Shown: piece after piece, positions 17,450 to 26,638 of the stretch
How positions within the stretch are numbered: position 1 is the first letter of the stretch
How the letters are laid out: every line of letters begins with the position of its first letter
NCBI RefSeq assembly: GCF_003991565.1
Contig: NZ_CP032819.1
Location: forward strand, 1,054,001-1,118,000
Reading direction: 5' to 3'
DNA: 64,000 nt
Origin: Butyricimonas faecalis
GTDB lineage: Bacteria > Bacteroidota > Bacteroidia > Bacteroidales > Marinifilaceae
The notes under the pieces: generated by a model
Told to the model about the DNA's origin: nothing
Seen by the model: the letters and a program-made list of their open reading frames with translations, nothing else
Database searches by the model: none
Made by a program: the position numbers and the translations under genes

Positions 17450-19900
17450 ATGAACGTATCACTGAACTGGTTGAAAGACTATCTAAAGATCGACCAAAGC
17501 ACTGAAGAGATTTGCAAAATTCTGACAAGTATCGGACTGGAAGTTGGCGGGTACGAAGAATTTGAAGCAATAAAAGGGGGATTAAAAGGATTGGTCATCG
17601 GTCATGTGTTAACTTGCGAAGCACATCCCGATTCGGACCATTTACATGTGACGACTGTTGATTTGGGCACGGGTGAACCGGAACAAATCGTCTGCGGAGC
17701 ACCTAACGTGGCCGCAGGACAGAAAGTTGTCGTTGCCACCGTAGGAACAACCCTTTACAAAGGTGATGAAGAGTTCGTGATCAAGAAATCAAAAATACGA
17801 GGTGTAGCCTCTAACGGTATGATCTGCGCTGAAGACGAAATCGGTGTCGGAACCGACCATGCCGGAATCATGGTACTACCCGAAGATACCCCGGTTGGAA
17901 TACCGGCTGCAGACTATTTCAACGTTTACCGGGACACGGTTATCGAAGTCGATATTACCCCGAACCGGATTGACGGAGCCTCACATCTTGGTGTCGCCCG
18001 TGATCTAGCCGCTTATTTACAACAGACACAAGATGTTCACTATACTCTTCCCTCCGTGGAAACTTTCCAGCCGGACAGTACGGATGCTAAAATCTCCGTA
18101 CGGGTGGAACGTCCCGAAGCCTGCCGTCGGTATGCCGGAATATGTATCGAAGGAGTAACCGTAAAACCTTCTCCGGAATGGTTACAAAACCGGATGAAAG
18201 CTATCGGATTACACCCGATCAACAATATCGTGGACGTGACCAACTACATTCTTTTCGGCTTGGGACAACCTTTACACTCTTTCGATAAAGACAAAGTAAA
18301 AGGAAACGAGGTTATCGTGAAAAGTGTTGCCCAAGGAACTAAATTCACAACTTTAGACGGAGTGGAAAGAGAATTACACGAGGATGACCTGATGATCTGT
18401 AACAGCGAAGCTCCCATGTGTATCGCCGGAGTTTTCGGTGGACAAGAGAGTGGCATCTCGGATACGACAACAAACGTGTTCTTGGAAAGCGCTTGTTTCG
18501 ATCCGGTATTCGTTCGCAAAACAGCTCGCCGTCATGGCTTGAACACGGATGCCTCTTTCCGTTATGAACGGGGAACAGATCCGAACATCGTGATCTACGC
18601 GCTGAAATTAGCCGCCATGATGATTAAAGAAGTTGCCGGAGGTAAGATTACTTGCGCTCCCATCGACATTTACCCGGAACCCGTGAAGGATTTCGAAGTG
18701 GCTATAAAATATGCTCACGTAGATCGTCTGATCGGTAAAAAGATTGACCACGAGGTGATCAAAAACATTCTCCGTTCTCTTGAAATAAAGATCGTGGAAG
18801 AGTGCGAAGACGGGCTTTTGTTGAATATTCCTCCATACCGTGTCGACGTGCAAAGAGAAGCAGACGTGATCGAGGATATTCTTCGTATCTACGGTTTCAA
18901 CAACGTGGAGGTTCCTGCCAGCGTGAGATCCACGTTAAGTTACTCCGAAAAACCGGATGACTTCCAATTGAAGAATATCATTTCAGACTTGTTGGCAGCA
19001 AACGGATTCAATGAAGTAATGAATAACTCGTTGACGAAAGCCAGCTACTACGAAGATTTCAAGAGTTTCGATACGGCAAAGACAGTCATGTTATTCAACC
19101 CGCTTAGTGCAGACTTGGGGGCTATGCGCCAATCCCTTTTGTTTGGTGGACTGGAAAACATTGCTTACAACATCAACCGGAAAAATCATAATTTAAAGTT
19201 ATTCGAATTCGGTAAAGCTTACACGTTCAACCCAAAAGATGGTATTGACAACCCGCAAAAACAATACAAGGAAGACAACATGCTCGCCCTTTTCATCACG
19301 GGAAGTAAAAACATGACAAACTGGAATGCCAAAGAGACGAAAACAGACTTCTTCTACTTGAAAGCGTATTGTGAAATGATATTAAACCGTCTGGGACTTC
19401 ACCCCGATAACTTGAAAATTGATGCCACAGACAAGGATATCTTCCGGGAAGGACTGACGTACAAAGTTGGGGATAAACATATCGTATCCATGGGTATCTT
19501 GAGTAAAGCTCCGCTGAAAAAAGCAGATGTCAGTCAAGAAGTTTACTATGCAGAATTTTCATGGGAAAATATTTTGAAGGCCATCAAGAATCTCAAGGTA
19601 ACCTATACTCCGCTACCGAAATTCCCTTCTGTAAAACGAGACTTAGCCCTGCTACTCGACAAGAAAGTCACGTTCAAGGAAATCAAGGAAACGGCGTTTC
19701 GTACCGAAAAATCATTATTAAAATCCGTCACGCTATTTGATGTTTACGAGGGAGAAAAACTCGGTGCAGACAAGAAGTCTTATGCCGTTAGTTTTACTCT
19801 TCTGGATGAAGAAAAGACGCTCACGGACAAACAGATCGACAAAATTATGAACAAGTTGATGGGTACCTACAAGCACCTGTTCAACGCCGAAATTAGATAG
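17450..19900 (+). CDS. pheT: Phenylalanine-tRNA ligase, beta subunit
   Basis: An 816-residue protein, the beta subunit of the alpha2-beta2 synthetase that charges tRNA-Phe. The order is canonical: N-terminal MNVSLNWLKDYL, a tRNA-binding (EMAP-like) domain at about 40-150 (HPDSDHLHVTTVDLG, NGMICAEDEIG), B3/B4 editing domain (IEVDITPNRIDGASHLGVAR, FTTLDGVERELHEDDL), B5 domain (DRLIGKKIDHEVIKNILRSL), the catalytic-like core, and a C-terminal ferredoxin-fold anticodon-binding domain (PKFPSVKRDLALLLDKKVTF). pheS is not in the window, which is common for this phylum. A strong terminator follows. Confidence 0.97.
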   Translation: MNVSLNWLKDYLKIDQSTEEICKILTSIGLEVGGYEEFEAIKGGLKGLVIGHVLTCEAHPDSDHLHVTTVDLGTGEPEQIVCGAPNVAAGQKVVVATVGTTLYKGDEEFVIKKSKIRGVASNGMICAEDEIGVGTDHAGIMVLPEDTPVGIPAADYFNVYRDTVIEVDITPNRIDGASHLGVARDLAAYLQQTQDVHYTLPSVETFQPDSTDAKISVRVERPEACRRYAGICIEGVTVKPSPEWLQNRMKAIGLHPINNIVDVTNYILFGLGQPLHSFDKDKVKGNEVIVKSVAQGTKFTTLDGVERELHEDDLMICNSEAPMCIAGVFGGQESGISDTTTNVFLESACFDPVFVRKTARRHGLNTDASFRYERGTDPNIVIYALKLAAMMIKEVAGGKITCAPIDIYPEPVKDFEVAIKYAHVDRLIGKKIDHEVIKNILRSLEIKIVEECEDGLLLNIPPYRVDVQREADVIEDILRIYGFNNVEVPASVRSTLSYSEKPDDFQLKNIISDLLAANGFNEVMNNSLTKASYYEDFKSFDTAKTVMLFNPLSADLGAMRQSLLFGGLENIAYNINRKNHNLKLFEFGKAYTFNPKDGIDNPQKQYKEDNMLALFITGSKNMTNWNAKETKTDFFYLKAYCEMILNRLGLHPDNLKIDATDKDIFREGLTYKVGDKHIVSMGILSKAPLKKADVSQEVYYAEFSWENILKAIKNLKVTYTPLPKFPSVKRDLALLLDKKVTFKEIKETAFRTEKSLLKSVTLFDVYEGEKLGADKKSYAVSFTLLDEEKTLTDKQIDKIMNKLMGTYKHLFNAEIR

Positions 19901-19910
19901 TTACAAGCCT

Positions 19911-19952
19911 ACAGGCTACAAGTTAATGTTTAACTTGTAGCCTGTCTTTTCA
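19911..19952 (+). terminator. Terminator of pheT, built from a period-7 repeat
   Basis: A 16-bp perfect stem: ACAGGCTACAAGTTAA (19911-19926) pairs with TTAACTTGTAGCCTGT (19930-19945) around a three-base loop, followed by CTTTTC. The arms are the 'acaagtt/acaggct' variant of the seven-base repeats, so a repeat has become a transcription terminator. Confidence 0.75.
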
Positions 19953-19964
19953 ATTTTCAATTGT

Positions 19965-21011
19965 ATGAAATCACTTCTCCCCTCCTTTATTCTTATTCTT
20001 CTATACTTTATTGCTGAAGAATTTTTTGGTCCGAAAATAGGCTTAATCGCCGTAATCATATTAGGAGCCGGAGAGTTTTTCTATTCATGGATTAAAGAGA
20101 AGCGTATCAACAAGATGACACTCTTCAACACGCTGTTTTTCATAGCCCTTGCAGCGGTCAGCGTGTTACTCGAAGGAACTTCATTTGAGAGGATACAACA
20201 AACCATCGTAGAAGCAGCTATGTGCGTTCTAATCGGGATATTTGCATTTTCGAAAGCGGATATGACCCAAACATTACCGGAATCATACCGCAAGACATTA
20301 CAGATTACCCCTGAACAGCAAGAAGCCATGCACCGGATGCTACGCCTACTATTCTATCTGCTCGTATTGCATACCGTCCTAGCTTTCACTTCTGCCTTTA
20401 TCTTTGACGAAGAAATACACCAATTCATAGAAGGGCCTTTATTGTATATCTTGATCATTCTATTCTTCCTCACGTTGTTTGTCAAGAATAGGCTACTTGC
20501 CAAAGCTGCCAGTCAAGACGAATGGTTACCTATCGTGAACGAGAAAGGTGAAGTAGTCGGCAAAGCCACTCGTAGAAGTTGTCATTCCGGTTCCATGCTC
20601 CTGCATCCCGTCGTGCATCTCCACCTGATCAACGAACAAGGGAACATTTATTTGCAAAAACGCAGTATGAAAAAGAACTTTCTTCCCGGTATGTGGGATA
20701 CTGCCGTGGGTGGACACGTTGCCCTAGGAGAGAAAATAGAAGATGCCTTAAAACGGGAAACTTTTGAAGAACTAGGTATCACGAAATTCAAGGCCCGTTT
20801 CCTTGGTTCTTACGTGTGGGAAAGTTCCCGCGAACGAGAACTTGTATTTCCTTTTCTTTGTACCTCTCATGACGCCATTCACATCAATAATGATGAAGTT
20901 GATGAAGGACGTTTTTGGTCACGCAAAGAGATAGAACAAAACGCAGACACCAATATCTTTACCCCAAACTTTTTACACGAATACAATCATCTATTGAAAA
21001 AAATTAAATAA
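19965..21011 (+). CDS. Fusion of a multi-pass membrane domain and a NUDIX hydrolase
   Basis: A 348-residue protein. Residues 1-180 hold five or six hydrophobic helices (LPSFILILLYFIAEEFFG, IGLIAVIILGAGEFF, LLYILIILFFLTLFV) resembling the YciB/septation-protein-A class of small membrane proteins. Residues 185-345 are a NUDIX domain similar to the IDI-like branch (WLPIVNEKGEVVGKATR, HPVVHLHLINEQGNIYLQKR). Its NUDIX box is GHVALGEKIEDALKRETFEE, with the glycine, the metal-binding glutamates and the REx2EE core intact. The protein should hydrolyse a nucleoside-diphosphate-linked substrate at the inner face of the membrane; the substrate is unknown. It is convergent with the NfeD gene with 2 bases between. 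Confidence 0.85.
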   Translation: MKSLLPSFILILLYFIAEEFFGPKIGLIAVIILGAGEFFYSWIKEKRINKMTLFNTLFFIALAAVSVLLEGTSFERIQQTIVEAAMCVLIGIFAFSKADMTQTLPESYRKTLQITPEQQEAMHRMLRLLFYLLVLHTVLAFTSAFIFDEEIHQFIEGPLLYILIILFFLTLFVKNRLLAKAASQDEWLPIVNEKGEVVGKATRRSCHSGSMLLHPVVHLHLINEQGNIYLQKRSMKKNFLPGMWDTAVGGHVALGEKIEDALKRETFEELGITKFKARFLGSYVWESSRERELVFPFLCTSHDAIHINNDEVDEGRFWSRKEIEQNADTNIFTPNFLHEYNHLLKKIK

Positions 21012-21013
21012 CC

Positions 21014-22417
21014 TTAATTCATAACCACGTAAACCTGACCTGTTTGGTATTTAACCACCCGAATACCTTTTCCTCTCTCGATAAAAGCACCCGTGTCGGA
21101 CACGGCATCATACACCTCGTTTCCGATCATTACCTTCCCCGCCGGGCGTAAATCCGTGAATGCCATTCCCTCTTTACCAATCACCTCCTTTGCCGCCATA
21201 TCCACGCCCACGAAACCATCCTCCACTTTTTGTTCTGCATAAAGGGCAAAATTCAATCGCCTAGAACCAAACAATTTCCTGCTCAACCAAATACTCCCGA
21301 ACAACGAAAGCAACGAACAACTCACCACGAAAAACAATGAACGAATAATAGCACTTGTGAAATCCGGCAAGAAATCAAACGTGAAATCATCAATCCCTGC
21401 TAATACCAACGACGCCACCACGCAAACAATTCCCAGTACCCCGGTGACACCGAAACCCGGTATCACGAATATCTCCAGCAACAGCAGGATAATCCCCACC
21501 ACAAACAAGATCATCTCCACGTAATTTGCCATTCCTTCCAAATACAACGGGGCAAAATACAACAAACACGCCGTTATTGCCGCCACCAACGGGAAACCAA
21601 CTCCCGGCGTCTGCAACTCAAAATAAATTCCCCCGATAATAATCATGATCAGAATCCCTTGCACGATCGGGCTGATCAAGAACCCGATAAACCGATCCAT
21701 CGTCGTCGGTTTATACTCGTGCAACTCGTAATTTGCAACTCCTTCTTTCTGCAACACTTCTGCCACATTCTCCGCAATCCCGTCACAGAACCCGTATTGT
21801 ATCGCCTCGTGCGGAGTAAATGTTACCACTTTCCCACTATCCGTTACCCCCTCAATCACAACCCGCTCATCCACCATAGCTTCGGCAATCCTTGGATCCC
21901 GTTTCCAACGAATCACCGTCTGGCCATTCTCCGTCACGGTATCTTTCCCGTGCGCCTGAGCCGTGGCCCGAATCATCGACCGCATATATGACTGGTATTT
22001 ATCAGGCATGGCTTCCCCCGTTTGGTTCACGACTGTTGCAGCACCTATATTCGCCCCTTCCCGCATGTAAATACGATCACAGGCAATAGAAATCAACGCC
22101 CCTGCAGAAGCAGCATTGTTATCAATAAACACCCATACCGGTTTCGGATAATTCAATATTAAACTACGCAGAGAATCGGCATACACGACCATTCCCCCGT
22201 ACGTGTTCATATGTACCAAAATAACATCCGCATTTTCGTCCGTGGCTCGGTCAAAAGACCTTTTCACCAATCGCCATATGCCAGGACCGATTTCGTCCTT
22301 AATATCCACCCTATAAACCACTTCCCGTCTCTCCCCTAAGCCGCCTTTTTCCTCTCCCGCAAACATTGGCAGATTACCCACCAATAAAATCAAAATTACC
22401 AGCCACTTTCTCATCAC
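21014..22417 (-). CDS. NfeD-family membrane-bound serine protease (ClpP class)
   Basis: A 467-residue protein. After a signal peptide, residues 30-240 form a ClpP/crotonase-like serine protease domain (VILVHMNTYGGMVVYADSLR, then FIDNNAASAGALISIACDRIYM with the catalytic Ser in AASAGA). Four transmembrane helices follow at about 250-385 (IVQGILIMIIIGGIYFELQ, VEMILFVVGIILLLLEIFVI), then a C-terminal NfeD OB-fold domain (about 405-465, GKEGMAFTDLRPAGKVMIGN). This is the long NfeD form, related to the Pyrococcus stomatin-cleaving protease. Its usual floatillin/stomatin partner is not adjacent here. The EI24 gene lies 9 bases upstream, so the two are co-transcribed. Confidence 0.93.
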   Translation of the reverse strand: MMRKWLVILILLVGNLPMFAGEEKGGLGERREVVYRVDIKDEIGPGIWRLVKRSFDRATDENADVILVHMNTYGGMVVYADSLRSLILNYPKPVWVFIDNNAASAGALISIACDRIYMREGANIGAATVVNQTGEAMPDKYQSYMRSMIRATAQAHGKDTVTENGQTVIRWKRDPRIAEAMVDERVVIEGVTDSGKVVTFTPHEAIQYGFCDGIAENVAEVLQKEGVANYELHEYKPTTMDRFIGFLISPIVQGILIMIIIGGIYFELQTPGVGFPLVAAITACLLYFAPLYLEGMANYVEMILFVVGIILLLLEIFVIPGFGVTGVLGIVCVVASLVLAGIDDFTFDFLPDFTSAIIRSLFFVVSCSLLSLFGSIWLSRKLFGSRRLNFALYAEQKVEDGFVGVDMAAKEVIGKEGMAFTDLRPAGKVMIGNEVYDAVSDTGAFIERGKGIRVVKYQTGQVYVVMN

Positions 22418-22426
22418 AAATATCTT

Positions 22427-23215
22427 TTACTTGTTAATATTTTTCTCGTTCAACTGTTTCTCCACAACTACCGTACCCGCCACAACCGAAAGCAAGGACA
22501 CGAAACTGCAAACCACGATACTCGCCCACGGGATCATCAACGACAAGGCAAACACCGCCCCGACCGCCGTTACCGTTCCCGCATTGCGTCGCATATAACG
22601 CACGCTCTCCTTTACCCGGAAACGCTTTCTCTCCACGGCATAATCCATGAAAGCAAACCCGTAGAAATAAGCACCTACCCCAAAAGTCAATATAGGCATA
22701 ACCAATCCCACTAAAGGAATAAATGAACCGAAAAACAACACGATGGTCACGAGTAACTGCAGTACCATACAACGCAATGAAATCGCAATTCCCCGTCCGA
22801 TCTCCCAAACCAATTGTTTCAGATTAAACGGGTACTCCCGTCCCGACACGATAGCCTCTGTTCGCTCCGAAAGCCACGAGTAAACAGGAGACATCACCAT
22901 CATTACCACGTATCCTCCAAAGGAGATAAACAAAATATAGTATAGGAAACGTGTCAGCAACCTCGCCAAGAACCCAGCCACTCCCGACATCCATTCCAGC
23001 CATGTTATTCCCTCGATCCACCCCGTCACTTTTGCCTCGATCACCCCGGAAAGCCCATCACCCAAATACCCCACAGCATAATTACCAACCACGAACAATG
23101 CAATAACGATTACCACTGGGAAAAGCATAAAATACCACAACTTACAGGAAAACAACAAATTTATCGCCTTCCCATATGCCTGTATGCCTCTTGAAAAATC
23201 TCGTGCAAAACTCAT
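22427..23215 (-). CDS. EI24/CysZ-like integral membrane protein
   Basis: A 262-residue protein with four to six hydrophobic segments (YFMLFPVVIVIALFVVGNYA, FLYYILFISFGGYVVMMVMS, LLVTIVLFFGSFIPLVGLV, LMIPWASIVVCSFVSLLSVV). The N-terminal FSRGIQAYGKAINLLFSCK and central VMSPVYSWLSERTEAI match the EI24/CysZ family pattern. CysZ is a sulfate channel in E. coli, but most Bacteroidota members are uncharacterised, so sulfate transport is only a possibility. It lies upstream of, and probably in operon with, the NfeD protease. It is divergent from purB. Confidence 0.85.
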   Translation of the reverse strand: MSFARDFSRGIQAYGKAINLLFSCKLWYFMLFPVVIVIALFVVGNYAVGYLGDGLSGVIEAKVTGWIEGITWLEWMSGVAGFLARLLTRFLYYILFISFGGYVVMMVMSPVYSWLSERTEAIVSGREYPFNLKQLVWEIGRGIAISLRCMVLQLLVTIVLFFGSFIPLVGLVMPILTFGVGAYFYGFAFMDYAVERKRFRVKESVRYMRRNAGTVTAVGAVFALSLMIPWASIVVCSFVSLLSVVAGTVVVEKQLNEKNINK

Positions 23216-23389
23216 AAACTGTGTATTAAAATTTCCGTAAATTTAAACAATTTTCCGCAAACATCAAGGCAAGATAGTTGCCTTAAGTTCATAAACTTTC
23301 CAGACCTTATGAACTTTACAAACTATTTTGTACTTTCGCGAGAGAAAGTAAATTCCTTGATTTAACAATAACGCGAAAAACAAATAAAT

Positions 23390-24730
23390 ATGCAAGCATT
23401 AACAGCAATTTCGCCGATTGACGGCAGATACAGGGATAAAGTAGATAGCCTGGCAAACTACTTTTCCGAGAGTGCCCTGATTCGTTACAGGGTAATGGTT
23501 GAGGTTGAATACTTCATCGCTCTCTGTGAGTTACCGTTACCACAATTACGAGGATTTGACCATGCGCTGTTTGACAACTTGAAAGAAATATACCTGGACT
23601 TTACCGTCGAGGATGCCCAAAAGATTAAAGACATCGAAAAAGTAACCAACCACGACGTAAAAGCTGTGGAATACTTCATCAAGGAACGGTTCGATGCGCT
23701 GAACCTCCACGAGTACAAAGAATTCATACACTTCGGGTTAACTTCACAAGACATCAACAACACGGCAGTACCCTGTTCTTTCCGCGATGCCATTCACGAC
23801 GTGTACTACCCCGTGATTGACGAACTGATTGCCAAACTCGAAGAGCTGGCCGAAGAGTGGAAAGATATCCCCATGCTGGCAAAAACACACGGACAACCGG
23901 CATCTCCAACCCGCTTGGGCAAAGAGATACGAGTGTTCGTCTATCGTCTAACCAAACAACTGGAACTACTGAAAAAAGTAGCTTGTTCCGGTAAATTCGG
24001 TGGTGCCACCGGGAACTTCAACGCCCACAACGTGGCTTACCCTGAGATTGACTGGACGGCATTTGCCAACAAGTTCCTCACCGAAAAACTAAAAATAGAA
24101 CGGGAACAATACACCACCCAAATATCCAACTACGACAACTTTGCCGCCGTGTTCGACAACCTGCGCCGCATCAATAATATCGTGGTGGACTTGGACCGTG
24201 ACTTCTGGACATATATCTCCATGGCCTATTTCAAACAAAAAATCAAGGCCGGAGAGGTTGGTTCGTCAGCCATGCCCCACAAGGTAAACCCGATCGATTT
24301 CGAGAACTCGGAAGGTAATTTGGGTATAGCAAACGCCGTACTTGACCACCTCAGTAACAAGTTACCGATCTCCCGACTGCAACGCGATCTCACGGATTCC
24401 ACCGTACTACGTAATATTGGGGTTCCTTTGGCACACACGATTATCGCTTTCAAATCCACACTGAAAGGATTGAATAAACTGATCATCAACAAACCGGCCA
24501 TCGAAGCAGACCTAGAAGACAACTGGGCCGTGGTAGCCGAGGCCATCCAGACCATACTCCGCCGCGAGGCTTACCCCAACCCGTACGAGGCATTAAAAGC
24601 ACTTACCCGTACCAACAGCAAGGTAACCCAAGCCTCCATCGCTGAGTTTATCGATACCCTCGACGTATCTGTCGAGCTGAAAGAACAACTGAAACAAATC
24701 AGCCCGTCAAACTACACGGGGAAACTATAA
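23390..24730 (+). CDS. purB: Adenylosuccinate lyase
   Basis: A 446-residue enzyme of the fumarase/aspartase superfamily. It cleaves SAICAR to AICAR and adenylosuccinate to AMP in purine synthesis. The N-terminus LTAISPIDGRYRDKVDSLANYFSE and length match the E. coli-type PurB. The superfamily signature is SSAMPHKVNPIDFENSEGN (about residues 295-313), with catalytic Ser in the flexible SS loop. HDVKAVEYFIKER and KTHGQPASPTRLGKE supply further active-site residues. It is divergent from the EI24 gene and followed by a large inverted repeat. Confidence 0.97.
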   Translation: MQALTAISPIDGRYRDKVDSLANYFSESALIRYRVMVEVEYFIALCELPLPQLRGFDHALFDNLKEIYLDFTVEDAQKIKDIEKVTNHDVKAVEYFIKERFDALNLHEYKEFIHFGLTSQDINNTAVPCSFRDAIHDVYYPVIDELIAKLEELAEEWKDIPMLAKTHGQPASPTRLGKEIRVFVYRLTKQLELLKKVACSGKFGGATGNFNAHNVAYPEIDWTAFANKFLTEKLKIEREQYTTQISNYDNFAAVFDNLRRINNIVVDLDRDFWTYISMAYFKQKIKAGEVGSSAMPHKVNPIDFENSEGNLGIANAVLDHLSNKLPISRLQRDLTDSTVLRNIGVPLAHTIIAFKSTLKGLNKLIINKPAIEADLEDNWAVVAEAIQTILRREAYPNPYEALKALTRTNSKVTQASIAEFIDTLDVSVELKEQLKQISPSNYTGKL

Positions 24731-24732
24731 AC

Positions 24733-24809
24733 AATTGAAAATTGAAAATGGAGAATTGAAAATGTATATTCTATTCTCATTTTCAATTTTCAACTTTCAA
24801 TTTTCAATT
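24733..24809 (+). repeat. Long inverted period-7 repeat between purB and the ABC exporter gene
   Basis: The left arm (24733-24764) and right arm (24778-24809) are about 32 bases each and nearly perfect inverse complements. Each is made of ATTGAAA/TTTCAAT seven-base units. The hairpin starts three bases after the purB stop and can terminate or stabilise its mRNA. The repeat happens to be open in the frame of the next gene, which adds a false 26-residue N-terminus if the first ATG is used. Confidence 0.75.
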
Positions 24810-24812
24810 ATT

Positions 24813-26636
24813 ATGCGTGATTTCATACAAATACTGAAGAGGTTCATCCCTCCTTACAAGGCCCGGCTTGGGAAAAATATATTTTATAACATTCTTTCTG
24901 CCGTATTCGGTTCCATATCATTCGTGCTACTCGCACCTGTGTTGAATATTCTTTTTGATGTAACAAAAGACGTCACGGAGCTCATGCCTTTCGAACTAGA
25001 CAAGGAGGTTTTAATGAACAACTTCAACTACTACATCACGCTTTTGAAAGAGTATTTCTCTGCCCCGACAACCTTGTTGATTGCCGGGGGATTCTTCGTG
25101 GTAGCCGCATTATTTAAAACCGGCTTTTCCTACCTCGCTGCCTACGAGATCGTGTATATCCGGAACGGTGTGGTTCGTGATATCCGCCGGAAAATATACC
25201 AGAAAATCCTGTCCTTACCCCTACCTTTCTTCTCCGAGGAACGCAAAGGAGATATTATTGCCCGAACCACGGGAGACGTACAGGAAGTGGAGAACTCGAT
25301 CATGAACTCTCTAGAAATGTTTTTCCAGAACCCGATCATCATCCTGATCTACCTCTCTGCCATGGTTTTCATGAGCTGGCAACTAACCCTATTCGTATTG
25401 GTACTGTTACCAATCATGGGAACTCTTATCGGAAAAGTAGGAAAAACACTGAAAAAACGCTCCAAGGAGGGACAAGACAAAATGGGCGAAATCCTCTCGA
25501 ACATCGAGGAAACCCTCTCTGGTTTGCGCGTGATCAAGGCATTCAACGCCGAGCACAAAATGGATACCCTCTTCACCACACACAATGAACAATACCGACG
25601 CATCATGAACCGCCTCATGTGGCGACGTTCTCTCGCTCACCCGATGAGCGAATTTCTCGGTACGATTGTCGTGGTGATAGTCGTGTGGTTCGGTGGAACC
25701 TTGATCCTAAGGCATAGCCCTATCATGGAAGCCTCGGACTTTATCGCCTACATCGCCCTATTCTACTCGATCATCAACCCGGCAAAACAATTCTCCACGG
25801 CGTTGTACAGCATCCAGAAAGGAGCCGCCGCCATGGATCGTATCGACCAGATATTAAATGCAGAATCGTCCATTCAGGAACCCGAACACCCGAAACCATT
25901 AAAAGAATTCAACCGGGAAATTAAATACCATGACGTCAGTTTCGCCTACCGCCCTGACCGGATAGTCTTGAAAGACGTGAATGTCACGATCGCAAAAGGT
26001 AAGACCATTGCCCTCGTCGGACAATCGGGTTCGGGAAAGAGTACCTTTGTCGACCTGCTTCCCCGTTTCTATGATGTCATCAAGGGAGAGATCACGATCG
26101 ACGGTATTAATATCAAGGATGTATCGTTACACAGCTTGCGTGAATTAATGGGGAATGTCAATCAGGACCCGATCCTCTTCAACGACACCATATTCAACAA
26201 CATCGCTTTCGGCGTGGAATCGGCTACTCGAGAAGAAGTGGAACAAGCAGCACGCATAGCCAACGCCCACGAGTTTATCATGCAAACCGAGAAAGGCTAC
26301 GACACTTGCATCGGTGACCGCGGGGGAAAATTGAGCGGAGGCCAGCGCCAACGTCTAAGCATCGCCCGCGCCGTGTTGAAAAATCCACCGATTATGATCC
26401 TCGACGAGGCCACCTCCGCACTAGATACCGAATCCGAAAAGCTTGTGCAGGAAGCACTCGACAACTTGATGAAAAATCGCACGTCGATTGTCGTGGCTCA
26501 CCGCTTATCGACCATCCGTAACGCCGACATAATCTGCGTCTTCCACGAGGGTAAAATAGTTGAACGAGGACGCCACGAGGAACTGTTGGCCCTGAATGGT
26601 ATCTACACGAAATTATACAACATGCAAAACTTCTAA
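24813..26636 (+). CDS. MsbA-like ABC exporter (fused membrane and ATPase domains)
   Basis: A 607-residue half-transporter from the ATG at 24813; the earlier in-frame ATG at 24735 lies inside the inverted repeat and is rejected. An ABC transmembrane domain covers about residues 20-330 (six helices). The nucleotide-binding domain (about 355-600) shows Walker A GQSGSGKST, the signature LSGGQRQR, Walker B IMILDEATSALD and the His-switch VVAHRLSTI. Homodimers of this type flip lipid A-core or other lipids across the inner membrane; lipid A export as MsbA is plausible because the window has no other candidate. It is followed 3 bases later by queF. Confidence 0.9.
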   Translation: MRDFIQILKRFIPPYKARLGKNIFYNILSAVFGSISFVLLAPVLNILFDVTKDVTELMPFELDKEVLMNNFNYYITLLKEYFSAPTTLLIAGGFFVVAALFKTGFSYLAAYEIVYIRNGVVRDIRRKIYQKILSLPLPFFSEERKGDIIARTTGDVQEVENSIMNSLEMFFQNPIIILIYLSAMVFMSWQLTLFVLVLLPIMGTLIGKVGKTLKKRSKEGQDKMGEILSNIEETLSGLRVIKAFNAEHKMDTLFTTHNEQYRRIMNRLMWRRSLAHPMSEFLGTIVVVIVVWFGGTLILRHSPIMEASDFIAYIALFYSIINPAKQFSTALYSIQKGAAAMDRIDQILNAESSIQEPEHPKPLKEFNREIKYHDVSFAYRPDRIVLKDVNVTIAKGKTIALVGQSGSGKSTFVDLLPRFYDVIKGEITIDGINIKDVSLHSLRELMGNVNQDPILFNDTIFNNIAFGVESATREEVEQAARIANAHEFIMQTEKGYDTCIGDRGGKLSGGQRQRLSIARAVLKNPPIMILDEATSALDTESEKLVQEALDNLMKNRTSIVVAHRLSTIRNADIICVFHEGKIVERGRHEELLALNGIYTKLYNMQNF

Positions 26637-26638
26637 TC

